Positions 8,246 to 16,267 of a DNA stretch of 64,000 bases are shown piece after piece. A model generated the notes under the pieces. The model made no database searches, was not told the DNA's origin, and saw nothing but the letters and a program-made list of their open reading frames with translations. The translations under genes were made by a program, and so were the position numbers. Source of the DNA: Spirochaetales bacterium (GTDB lineage Bacteria; Spirochaetota; Spirochaetia; UBA9216); assembly GCA_016342585.1 (NCBI GenBank), contig JAEINK010000011.1:37628-101627 (forward strand). Reading direction: 5' to 3'. Position 1 is the first letter of the stretch. The number at the start of each line of letters is the position of its first letter.

Positions 8246-8787
8246 TATTTTTCTCCTTCACTAGGGTAAAGTTTTTCTTTCATGTGATCGGAAGGATCGT
8301 TGGTACTTCGGCCTTCCCTGGGGAAGTAGGTTTCTTCGGAATATTTCTTTGTGTCGAAGTCCCTTCGGTAGGGTGGTATATCATCCCAATATTCGAGGAT
8401 CAGGGGATCGTTGATCTCCGGACTCCCGGGAAAGTCTATCCCGAACATCTCATGGAGCTCTCTCTGATAGGTCTTTGCCGCCGGCCAGAGATGATGAGCC
8501 GATTGCATTTCCGACTCTTCCGGCCAGACGCTTCGATCAATAAAAGTTCTTACCCCTATCGACTTTTTCAAGGTCGGATTATTCAACAGGTAGGTCAGTT
8601 GAAATTGATTATCTTCCAGCCAGTCTACTGCTGTCAGGAGGATGAGATGTTTGAATCCTTCATACTCTTTCAGGTAGGTAAGAAGGCTTACGGTATCTTT
8701 TTTTTCACAGGTGATATAGTACCCGTGGTCTGTAGTCACTTTTGAAAGCGTGAACTGCTTCCTGACATTTTCTACAATGGTATCCAT
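8245..8787 (-). CDS. NuoC/MbxK-like 30-kDa subunit
   Basis: 180 residues. The family signature RELHEMFGIDFPGSPEINDPLILEYW (residues about 108-134) is clear; it holds the hydrophilic arm of complex I-type enzymes together and has no cofactor. C-terminal residues are charged. The gene shares its last base with the first base of the NuoD-like gene and lies 9 bases after the nuoB-like gene. Confidence 0.88.
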   Translation of the reverse strand: MDTIVENVRKQFTLSKVTTDHGYYITCEKKDTVSLLTYLKEYEGFKHLILLTAVDWLEDNQFQLTYLLNNPTLKKSIGVRTFIDRSVWPEESEMQSAHHLWPAAKTYQRELHEMFGIDFPGSPEINDPLILEYWDDIPPYRRDFDTKKYSEETYFPREGRSTNDPSDHMKEKLYPSEGEK

Positions 8788-8796
8788 ATTTCCCCC

Positions 8797-9462
8797 TTAC
8801 CAGCTGTAGTCCGGCATATCCCAGGATTTGATGATCTTCTTCTGGTTAGCCTTATACCATTCATAATTTTCTGCATATTCATTGGCCCCTTCACCGCGGC
8901 CTTCCTTGATCCTTTTTTTCAAAAGTTCGATGGCATCAAGGAGTGCTTCGGGCCTGGGCATGCAACCTGTTATGTAGACATCGACAGGAATGTAGTGATC
9001 GAGACGATTAATCGTGTTGTATGAATCCCAGTACATGCCGCCATTGATTGTACAGCTGCAGAGTCCAATCACCCATTTCGGTCCCTGAATCTGCTCATAA
9101 CTCCGGACTATCCGCTTGATCGTTTTTATGGAGGCATAGCCTCCGATGACGAATACTGTCGATTGTCTCGGGGTTGCCCGCCAGGCCACACCGTACCGGT
9201 AGGCATCATACATGGGGCTGGAGAGGGGGCGCATCTCAATCGCCCCGCAGCCGGTACCGAAAGCCAGGATATAAATGGATTCCGCCCGGCACCAGTTCAT
9301 AAATTTTTCCAGCGGTGCGATCTTTGAAGGAGGATGTACCTTCGGCTTCGCGTCAGCGAAGTAATCCTTCATGGGATCTACTTCGAACTCTTCCCCTTCG
9401 GGGGAGACCACAATCCTTTTTTCCAGATCGGCAAACCGTTTTTTGTAGTTCATCTTTGCCAT
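8797..9462 (-). CDS. NuoB/MbxJ-like small subunit with altered N2 cluster ligands
   Basis: 221 residues; this subunit holds the last cluster next to the quinone or NiFe-like site. NuoB normally has tandem cysteines in a CCAIEM motif; here it reads FGTGCGAIEM, one Cys only. The other ligands are in GLCSCTINGGMY and ITGCMPRPEALLDAI, and CSC supplies an extra Cys. The cluster could be bound by a changed set. Family assignment is secure; the cluster chemistry is inferred. Weak ribosome site; coupled to the NuoH-like gene 3 bases upstream. Confidence 0.88.
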   Translation of the reverse strand: MAKMNYKKRFADLEKRIVVSPEGEEFEVDPMKDYFADAKPKVHPPSKIAPLEKFMNWCRAESIYILAFGTGCGAIEMRPLSSPMYDAYRYGVAWRATPRQSTVFVIGGYASIKTIKRIVRSYEQIQGPKWVIGLCSCTINGGMYWDSYNTINRLDHYIPVDVYITGCMPRPEALLDAIELLKKRIKEGRGEGANEYAENYEWYKANQKKIIKSWDMPDYSW

Positions 9463-9465
9463 AAT

Positions 9466-10407
9466 TTAATACCTTATACTCGCTATAATGACTGAAATAA
9501 CACCTATAATCAGAGGCCACTTGATAAAGAAGCGTATGCTCTGATCCACCCTGAATCGCGGAAATGAGACTCCCACGAAGACCGACCACATATAGACGAA
9601 GAAGGTCTTTAAGAAGAATACGACAAAGGTGAGGATGTATGAGTCGTAAAGTGCGACTCCTCCGAAGAAGAGGTTGACGTAAAGAATTGTCTTGGCCACG
9701 GGGAAGATAGTCCTGTTGGTCATCAGCATGGCCAGGAACTGGGATTGATATTCGGTAGGAGGTCCTACGGGGATCTCCTGGGGAGCCAGTACAATATCGA
9801 AGGGAGAACGCATCATGGAGCCCAGGAAGGCCAGCATGGCCGCCGCGGTGGCGACAGGGTTTGTGAAGAGGGTCCAGTTCAGGACACCGCCCTGCTGAGC
9901 TGCCACGATCTCTGTGATATTGATTGACTGATACTGGGTTGCGATTGAATAGATGGCCAGCATAAGGGATATCTCGAAGGCCGATGTCTGGGCCAGTCCA
10001 CGGGTTACAGCTATGGCCGAATAGGGGTGACCTGCTTCTCCACCACCGAGGGCCATTCCCAGGGTTCCCAGAAAGATGAAGTAAGATACCAGTACAAGGT
10101 CCCCTGCAAAGGAGAAGCTCTGAAAGAATGGTGCTCCATAGATTATGGGTATGAAGATCAGTATCCCTGCTCCTCCTGTAAAACGGAAGACCGGGCCCAG
10201 ATAAAACATGACACCGTGGGAAATGGATGTCCTCGTTGCCCACTGGCGAATAATATTGAAATAAGGCTGTAAGAGCCGGATGCCGATTCTCTTTCCCACC
10301 CGGGCATAGATTTTTCCGATTATGCCCTGAAGAATAAGACCGTAGTTTATGGTGAAAAAGATGGTCAGCGCCGCAAAGAGTATTTTAATAGGATCGAAGT
10401 CGGCCAT
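9466..10407 (-). CDS. NuoH/MbxM-like membrane subunit
   Basis: 313 residues with about eight membrane helices. The first loop has the RVGKRIGIRLLQPYFNIIRQW region and a later segment has GGGEAGHPYSAIAVTRGLAQTSAFEISLML and APQEIPVGPPTEY, both typical of NuoH. The subunit joins the hydrophilic arm to the pumping arm. Start ATG at 10407 follows GGGAGG; it abuts the end of the double antiporter gene. Confidence 0.9.
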   Translation of the reverse strand: MADFDPIKILFAALTIFFTINYGLILQGIIGKIYARVGKRIGIRLLQPYFNIIRQWATRTSISHGVMFYLGPVFRFTGGAGILIFIPIIYGAPFFQSFSFAGDLVLVSYFIFLGTLGMALGGGEAGHPYSAIAVTRGLAQTSAFEISLMLAIYSIATQYQSINITEIVAAQQGGVLNWTLFTNPVATAAAMLAFLGSMMRSPFDIVLAPQEIPVGPPTEYQSQFLAMLMTNRTIFPVAKTILYVNLFFGGVALYDSYILTFVVFFLKTFFVYMWSVFVGVSFPRFRVDQSIRFFIKWPLIIGVISVIIASIRY

Positions 10408-13400
10408 CTACATGCCTCCCTTGGTTAACATAAAGGTTACCACCACAAAGATAATCATCTGCAGAAGGTAGGTCTGACCGTTTCCGGTGTAGATCCTTCT
10501 TGCGAATCCTGCAATGGCATGGAGAAAGTCGGAGATTGAATTCCAGAATTTTGTGGTGAAAGGATATTCAAGAAATCCCAGAGCCTTTCTGACCGGTGCA
10601 AAGAAGTTATAGGAGAAGTGGGTTGTCTCCGGTCGGGCCGGACGTTCGGCTGCATAGACGATGTTGAACTGTTTTACCATTTGCGCCCGTCTGCCGCCGA
10701 TTGTGATGATGATAAAGAATAAAGCGAACAACCCCATGAAGGTCCACATGACGGCTACGCCGTTCCAGTATCCATACTGGGTGGAGGCCAGGTTTCCCGT
10801 CCAGACCAGGGCCCCTTCAGTGGTGAACTCTTTCAGGATCTCCCCGATGGGTCTTAAGAAAGAGCCGGGGAAGAATGAGAGAAACATGACCACACCCAGA
10901 AGAAGAACCTGGGGAAGTATGATGAAAAAGGGAGCTTCTTTAACCTTTCGGTGCTCATCCTTCAGTTGCCCCAGGAAGATCGCAAAGATCAATCTGAAGA
11001 GGTAGAGGAAGGCGATTATACCGGCAGCACCGGCGACCGCACCCTGAAGCATCCAGCCCTTATCCAGGACAGCATTATAGGTGATCCATTTTCCACTGAA
11101 TCCCGCCAGAGGAGGGATCCCCGAGAGAGCGATAATACACACCAGAACACTGAAGAAGGTTATGGGCATCCTTTTTATTAATCCGCCCATCTGGTACATA
11201 TTTTTGGTCTTTGTCCTGTAGACTACCCCGCCTACTGCCAGGAAGAGGGTGACCTTATAGACAAAGTGGACGATTGAAAGTGAAAGGGCTGCAAGCCATC
11301 CAAGATGACTCATAAGGGATATGGCAAATAATGCGTATCCCATCTGACCTATACTTGAATAGGCGAGGAGGCGTTTTGCATCCTCCTGCATGGCAGCCAT
11401 ATAGTTTGCCACCAGGGCGGTGATGACGCCAACCCAGCTCAGGACGTAAGGTAGATCAATCACACCTATAGATTGTCCACCCATGGCGATGGCTGTCATA
11501 AGCAGGCCGAATACACCTGCTTTCAGGAGGATCCCCGAAACCATGGGGGATACATCCGTCTCCGCCTCGGCATGCGCTCCGGGGAGCCAGATGTGAAGTC
11601 CCGCCGATGCCATCTTGGTCATAAAACCAACAGCCAGCAGGAGGAATATCACCCCTGAATAGGGGGTTATCGCGGCACTTTTCAGTACCTCGAGGCTGAT
11701 CGAATGGGCTCCCGTTCCGGCATAACTCAAGCCGAATCCCATTAAAATGAGGTATGCTCCCCCAAGAGAGAAAAGCATATAACTTAAGGCGTGGGGCTTC
11801 GACTTCTTTCCTCGAAGGATCAGAAAGTATGACCCGAGGGTCATGATCTCCCAGGAGAGGAAGAAGCTTAAGAACTCTTTAGCTTCGATAATACCGATGA
11901 GCCCTGCGAACATCAGTCCTACAGAGGGGTAGAACCCCACCCTTTTTCCCTTCTTTCCGAAACCGGGGAGGAGGGTTATGAGGGCCCCAATAATGAAGAT
12001 CATAGCAAAAATGGAGCGGTAACTCTCGGCTGCCTGCATAAATGGATAACCGTAATAGGCTATAGCACCCATTATCAGGAGGTTTTTCACAATGGCCGGC
12101 AGGAAATCAATAAGCATGAGTACAACAACAGCTCCCAGAAGGATCCAGTTGAATCCCATCTCGAAAGAGGACATACCTGCTGAAAAATAGCCGAGGGCTA
12201 GGAGAAGTCCCGCATTTACAAAAACAGGTTTTACCGAGCCGAACCGCCAGTCCAGACTGTCGGTCTGGTCATATCCATTTTTGAAGGCATTGCCGAACCA
12301 GCGCATTAAGTACACGGCTTCAAGCATGGAGCCGCCCAGGATAACAATCATCCATACGATACCATCCCTGGCGGCCAGTCCCATTATAAGATCCCATTTT
12401 GCAAAGAAAGAGGGAAAGGGGGGCAGACCCAGGAGGGCGAAAATGCCTATGGCGAATGGGGCCAGGAGTATTATCTTCTTTCGAATTACACCCCATTCAT
12501 GAACAGACTCCTTCTTTACAATCCCGGCCAGCCAGAAGAGGAGGGCCTTCGCCAGGGCATGGGTGATGAGGATACCGAGGACAATGAATTCTCCCTTGGT
12601 AATGTTAAAGATCTGCACCAGAGAAAAGGCCATAACCACAAGCCCTACCTGTGATATGGAGGAATAGGCCAGGAGGCGGCGGGCATTATCCTGCTTCAAG
12701 GCCAGGAGATTCATGCCGACAAAGGTTATTGCCCCGATTACCGCGGCCGCTTCCAGGAAGGCCCCGCCGGTAACACCCATGATTTTTGTGTAGGCATAAA
12801 ACATGGCAGTTGTTGTTCCCGAGGCCACCAGGGCGCTGACCGGGGGTACCGATGCCTCGTAGGCATCAATTCCCCAACCATTTACCGGGAAGGGTTTTAA
12901 CTCCATGATCATCCCTATGAATATAAGGAAGAATCCGGTATAACCTGCCGATATCAGTCCGGGATTCATCATTCCTCTGATAATATCTATATTGAGCGAT
13001 CCTGTTGTGTAGTATGTGAAGATAATACCCAGGAGCATTAATCCGCTCACCAGGGCTCCGGCGATGATGAATTTAAATCCTGCACCAAGCTGCTTCAGGT
13101 TACTCTTCAAGGCGATTAGCCCTGCCGAGGCAATGCTCACGATTTCGATGAACACAAAAAGATTGAACAAATCTCGTGTAAGAATGACTCCGTTTAATCC
13201 TGTTACAAATACCAGTAAAAGCATAAAGATATAAACAGAAGATTTTCCCTTTTCGGGTTTCAGGAATAAACCGCTTAAGAGTGCCGAAAAATTCACCAGG
13301 AGGAGGAGAATCGCTTCGGTCCTTCCCATATACAGATTGATCGAGAGGGGCGGTTTGAATCCTGCGGTGAAAACGTTCACCTCTGTCCCCGTTCCTGCCA

Positions 13401-13554
13401 GGAAGCTGTAAGCGGCCTGGAGAGAAATGGCCGTCATCAGTGTGAGAGCCGCCAGGGTCAGGACTTTTTGAATGTTAATATTGACTTTTCTGAACAGCCC
13501 GAGAAGGAAAGCCGTTCCGAGAGCCGTAATTATCAAGTAAATTGGGTCTACCAT
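10408..13554 (-). CDS. Fused double antiporter-like subunit (two NuoL/M/N-MrpA/D modules)
   Basis: 1048 residues, twice the normal length of this subunit (about 480-500). Two modules are visible. The first has the key Glu in NLFVFIEIVSIASA and the Lys helix region MELKPFPVNGWGIDAYEASVPP (about 205-245). The second starts near residue 480-500, with the Glu in FLSWEIMTLGSY and the region MTKMASAGLHIWLPGAHAEA. Each module should have about 14 helices and one proton or sodium channel. Mbx complexes normally have two separate subunits (H and H'), so a fusion is unusual. Start ATG at 13554 follows GAGGAG inside the mnhC-like gene. Confidence 0.9.
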   Translation of the reverse strand: MVDPIYLIITALGTAFLLGLFRKVNINIQKVLTLAALTLMTAISLQAAYSFLAGTGTEVNVFTAGFKPPLSINLYMGRTEAILLLLVNFSALLSGLFLKPEKGKSSVYIFMLLLVFVTGLNGVILTRDLFNLFVFIEIVSIASAGLIALKSNLKQLGAGFKFIIAGALVSGLMLLGIIFTYYTTGSLNIDIIRGMMNPGLISAGYTGFFLIFIGMIMELKPFPVNGWGIDAYEASVPPVSALVASGTTTAMFYAYTKIMGVTGGAFLEAAAVIGAITFVGMNLLALKQDNARRLLAYSSISQVGLVVMAFSLVQIFNITKGEFIVLGILITHALAKALLFWLAGIVKKESVHEWGVIRKKIILLAPFAIGIFALLGLPPFPSFFAKWDLIMGLAARDGIVWMIVILGGSMLEAVYLMRWFGNAFKNGYDQTDSLDWRFGSVKPVFVNAGLLLALGYFSAGMSSFEMGFNWILLGAVVVLMLIDFLPAIVKNLLIMGAIAYYGYPFMQAAESYRSIFAMIFIIGALITLLPGFGKKGKRVGFYPSVGLMFAGLIGIIEAKEFLSFFLSWEIMTLGSYFLILRGKKSKPHALSYMLFSLGGAYLILMGFGLSYAGTGAHSISLEVLKSAAITPYSGVIFLLLAVGFMTKMASAGLHIWLPGAHAEAETDVSPMVSGILLKAGVFGLLMTAIAMGGQSIGVIDLPYVLSWVGVITALVANYMAAMQEDAKRLLAYSSIGQMGYALFAISLMSHLGWLAALSLSIVHFVYKVTLFLAVGGVVYRTKTKNMYQMGGLIKRMPITFFSVLVCIIALSGIPPLAGFSGKWITYNAVLDKGWMLQGAVAGAAGIIAFLYLFRLIFAIFLGQLKDEHRKVKEAPFFIILPQVLLLGVVMFLSFFPGSFLRPIGEILKEFTTEGALVWTGNLASTQYGYWNGVAVMWTFMGLFALFFIIITIGGRRAQMVKQFNIVYAAERPARPETTHFSYNFFAPVRKALGFLEYPFTTKFWNSISDFLHAIAGFARRIYTGNGQTYLLQMIIFVVVTFMLTKGGM

Positions 13555-13898
13555 TTCAGCTCCTCGAATTTATCAATTTCCAATGTTCCTTTTTTGTCAT
13601 ACATGTTAACCGCATAGGTCAGCATGAAAGCCGTTATACCAAGGCCGATTACAATGGCTGTCAGAACCAGGGCCTGGGGGACGGGATCAACATATGACTT
13701 TCCTATATCGGAAAGGCTTTCAACGATCGGTGCCGTACCTGAGGCACGATATCCAACAGCGATCATTATCAAGTGGATTCCAAGGTCAAAAATCGTGAAT
13801 CCGACTATCATTCTGATAATATCCTTGTTCGTAAGTACAGCCCATAATCCCAGGAGAACCAGGATGACGCCTGTTACAATTGCTGCAGTACCTATCAT
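13548..13898 (-). CDS. mnhC: MnhC/NuoK-like antiporter subunit
   Basis: 116 residues, three membrane helices, with the NPVPQALVLTAIVIG-type motif (here DPVPQALVLTAIVIGLGITA) that marks MnhC/MrpC and NuoK. It overlaps the previous gene by 4 bases and the next by 7, so it is in the same translation-coupled operon. Confidence 0.9.
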   Translation of the reverse strand: MIGTAAIVTGVILVLLGLWAVLTNKDIIRMIVGFTIFDLGIHLIMIAVGYRASGTAPIVESLSDIGKSYVDPVPQALVLTAIVIGLGITAFMLTYAVNMYDKKGTLEIDKFEELKW

Positions 13899-14602
13899 TT
13901 TTCTGATACCTCCTCTACCGTGTCCCCTTTCAGGGTCACAACGACTGAACTCAGCTCGGAACCGACTTTTAATCCGACTACCGAATAGATGACTGGAATG
14001 AGTCCTCCACTTATCAGAGTTCCGTATTCACCAAGGGGGAGAATTCTGCTGTCGAGGAATCCATTGACTGTAAGAAAGAGGCCTACGGCACCCAGAGCAA
14101 CATAGGTCATCCCCGAGATCGATTCGATAATCGAGAGTACGGTATGTCCAATCTTTCTGTTAGGATCTGCGAGAACCGTGAGAACCATTCCCGACGCTAT
14201 GATGGCGCCGCCCTGGAATCCCCCTCCCGGACTAAGGTGTCCATTTATAAAGACATAGACCCCGAAGATGAGTATGAGGGGAAACAGAAAACCTGAACCG
14301 GTTTTGAGGAGTTCACTGGCCTCTCTCCGGAGACCATTCTCATTTTTATTAAGATGGATAAGGAGACCCACCACGGCCGCTGCGGCAAAAAGGATGGTAA
14401 CCTCTCCCAGGGTATCGAGTCCCCTGTAGGAGACAACAACCGCCGTAACCACATTGGCCGCCCCGAGTTCCTCAGGCCCTTTTTCAAGATAGTGGGCCGA
14501 TGCCTCGGGCATCCCCGCCGGTTCTGTAAATTGCAGTACAAACGGGCTGATTATTATTCCAAGGGCGACTAACATAAGGAGGATGAATGCTTTTCTGATC
14601 AT
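13895..14602 (-). CDS. mnhB: MnhB-type antiporter subunit with MbhE-like N-terminus
   Basis: 235 residues. The N-terminal part (1-90) has YRGLDTLGEVTILFAAAAVVG, which matches the MbhE segment or the C-terminal end of MrpA. The remainder is MnhB/MbhF with the GHLSPGGGFQGGAI motif (about 126-139). Thus two pieces, often separate, are in one protein. Around six membrane helices. Start ATG overlaps the end of the MbhD-like gene by 4 bases. Confidence 0.88.
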   Translation of the reverse strand: MIRKAFILLMLVALGIIISPFVLQFTEPAGMPEASAHYLEKGPEELGAANVVTAVVVSYRGLDTLGEVTILFAAAAVVGLLIHLNKNENGLRREASELLKTGSGFLFPLILIFGVYVFINGHLSPGGGFQGGAIIASGMVLTVLADPNRKIGHTVLSIIESISGMTYVALGAVGLFLTVNGFLDSRILPLGEYGTLISGGLIPVIYSVVGLKVGSELSSVVVTLKGDTVEEVSEK

Positions 14603-14838
14603 CTTTCTCCCCCCCTAACTTTCTTTAGAGCAAAGAAAAATATGAAGGTTGTCAGTCCGCTTCCAATGGCTGCCTCAGTCATGGCTACATCCGGTGCTGC
14701 AAGAATTATGAATAAAATAGAAGAAAAAAGTCCTGCCGCTCCTGCTGCCAGGATGGAAACCGTTCTATCCCGGGTGACCACTGCCAAAACCGCTGCGGAT
14801 AAGGTGAACAGGGCGATGATAATAAAAATAATTTCCAT
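14599..14838 (-). CDS. MbhD-like (DUF4040) membrane subunit
   Basis: 79 residues, three membrane helices, with LAAPDVAMTEAAIGSGL, the hallmark of the DUF4040/MbhD segment that is part of MrpA in bacterial antiporters. It is 2 bases after mnhG and overlaps the next gene. Together with the downstream MbhE-like region it supplies what a whole MrpA C-terminus would. Confidence 0.88.
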   Translation of the reverse strand: MEIIFIIIALFTLSAAVLAVVTRDRTVSILAAGAAGLFSSILFIILAAPDVAMTEAAIGSGLTTFIFFFALKKVRGGER

Positions 14839-14840
14839 AT

Positions 14841-15164
14841 CTATTTCACCTCCTCTGGTGTTTCAAGTTTATCTTCAATTGTTTTATCACTCATTTTTTG
14901 TCCGCTGAAATGGGCGCCTCTGGCAACCACATGGGAGGATATCGGGTTCGTGAGGATAATGAAGAGGATTAGGATCACAAGCTTCGTTGTCCATTCCGGG
15001 TGGATAAAGGCCATGCCAATCATGACGACGATGGTTCCCAGGGTTGTTGCCTTTGTTCCCGTTTGTATTCTGTTGTAGACATCGGGCATTCGAATTACCC
15101 CAAGGGCGCTTAAGAAGAATATAAGGGATCCTATAAGCATTAATATTGAACCTGCAAGAATCAT
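14841..15164 (-). CDS. mnhG: MnhG-type antiporter subunit
   Basis: 107 residues with three helices and the family segment LGVIRMPDVYNRIQTGTKATTLG (about 21-43). The C-terminal tail is hydrophilic. ATG at 15164 overlaps the mnhF stop by one base. Confidence 0.9.
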   Translation of the reverse strand: MILAGSILMLIGSLIFFLSALGVIRMPDVYNRIQTGTKATTLGTIVVMIGMAFIHPEWTTKLVILILFIILTNPISSHVVARGAHFSGQKMSDKTIEDKLETPEEVK

Positions 15165-15424
15165 TACAGCCCCCTTTCGTAATAACGGGCAACGACGAGG
15201 ACTCCGATGAAACTCAGGAGTGCATAAACAAGTGCCACATCGACATAAATGAATCTTTCCAGTAGATGAGCCAGTATCACGATTAGTGACATGGCAATAA
15301 TGGAAGCGGTATCGAATGCTACCACCCTGTCCAGGATCGAAGGCCCAATAATAAATCTGATGAGTATTATGCCAATACTTATCAGGATTATTATGACGGA
15401 TACTAAGATAATTTGATCAGCCAA
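15164..15424 (-). CDS. mnhF: MnhF-type antiporter subunit (TTG start)
   Basis: 86 residues, three helices, with the RFIIGPSILDRVVAFDT motif (about 23-39) of MnhF/MrpF. It starts at a TTG with GGAGG 6 bases upstream, inside the mnhE end (8-base overlap). Confidence 0.9.
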   Translation of the reverse strand: MADQIILVSVIIILISIGIILIRFIIGPSILDRVVAFDTASIIAMSLIVILAHLLERFIYVDVALVYALLSFIGVLVVARYYERGL

Positions 15425-15908
15425 AGATTACCTCCAGATGTTTCTCAAATTTATCCACGATTTTTTCGGTAGCTTTTTCAACATCGGTGGATGACGCGTC
15501 GATCCAGTGGATATAGAGTTTGTCTTCCATAATGTCCACTGTCAGTGTTCCCGGAGTCAGGGTAATCGAATTCGCCAGGGCCAGCCTGCCGAGTTTTGAT
15601 TTCAATTTTGTCTTTACTTCCACAACGGCCGGGTTGATCCGAACCTTTGGGGTAATTACCCTGGACATAACATCAATGTTTGATTTTATGAGTTCAAACA
15701 AAAAAACAAATAACCAGGTAAACATGGCTGCTATCGCTTTCGGTGAGAATTTCATTGTCCCAAACAGATCTGTTTTTACAAGAAAGGCTGTCCCCAGGAT
15801 GGCGAGCAGGACTCCGGTGATCAGAATCTCTTTTCTTACACTTGAATTCAGTCCAATCCAGAACAGGAGTCCCAGACAAAATGAAATCAGTACAGTCTTT
15901 ACTTTCAC
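15417..15908 (-). CDS. mnhE: MnhE-type antiporter subunit (first gene of Mbx-like operon, GTG start)
   Basis: 163 residues: two or three N-terminal helices and a cytoplasmic domain with LANSITLTPGTLTVDI (about 111-126), diagnostic of MnhE/MrpE. The start is GTG with GGAGG 7 bases upstream. It leads 13 genes on the minus strand down to 4741, nearly all touching or overlapping. A sigma-70-like promoter lies about 90 bases upstream. Confidence 0.9.
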   Translation of the reverse strand: MKVKTVLISFCLGLLFWIGLNSSVRKEILITGVLLAILGTAFLVKTDLFGTMKFSPKAIAAMFTWLFVFLFELIKSNIDVMSRVITPKVRINPAVVEVKTKLKSKLGRLALANSITLTPGTLTVDIMEDKLYIHWIDASSTDVEKATEKIVDKFEKHLEVIFG

Positions 15909-15999
15909 TAAAAACCTCCATCTTTTTTAATCCTGCTTCAGTCTGACACAGAAGTTATCTCAATTATGATGTTTTAATTAACTTGACAGAATTGCTATG

Positions 16000-16027
16000 A
16001 TTTTAACATTAAATATAAAAAAGTCAA
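16000..16027 (-). promoter_or_regulatory. Candidate sigma-70 promoter of the Mbx-like operon
   Basis: On the minus strand TTGACT (16022-16027) and TAAAAT (16000-16005) are separated by 16 bases, each one mismatch from consensus, in an AT-rich region. It would give a leader of about 85 bases before the mnhE GTG. The 359-base gap 15909-16267 holds no other convincing gene; a 60-codon open frame at 16052-16234 on the plus strand looks spurious. Confidence 0.5.
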
Positions 16028-16267
16028 TATAATTATATCGTTATATTAAGATTGATTGATGTTGCTGGAGCCACCTCCTTTTCTTTAATTATAATCGAAG
16101 AGATAGGGAAATCTCAAATTTGGCAGTTTTTTTACCTTTTCAAATTTAAATTGAGAGAGGGTGCAGGAATATGGGGGGAAACCGGGACCCTTTTTCATAA
16201 AATTATCCAATTCTGCAGGACAGGGGGCAGATAGATCATTCGGTAATTTTCCTGTATCTTATCACCC

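Noticed and set aside
9353..10243. Antisense-like frame of 296 codons on the same strand as NuoH
   Set aside because: Out of frame with NuoH, His/Arg/Gly-rich product with no recognisable domain; NuoH itself is well supported.
7064..10407. Membrane-bound NiFe hydrogenase
   Set aside because: The C-terminal CxxC ligand pair is missing in the large subunit, so the NiFe site is incomplete; complex I-like/Mbx is the better name.
16052..16234. Small 60-codon open frame upstream of the ABC transporter
   Set aside because: No ribosome site, lies in an AT-rich promoter region and has no domain.
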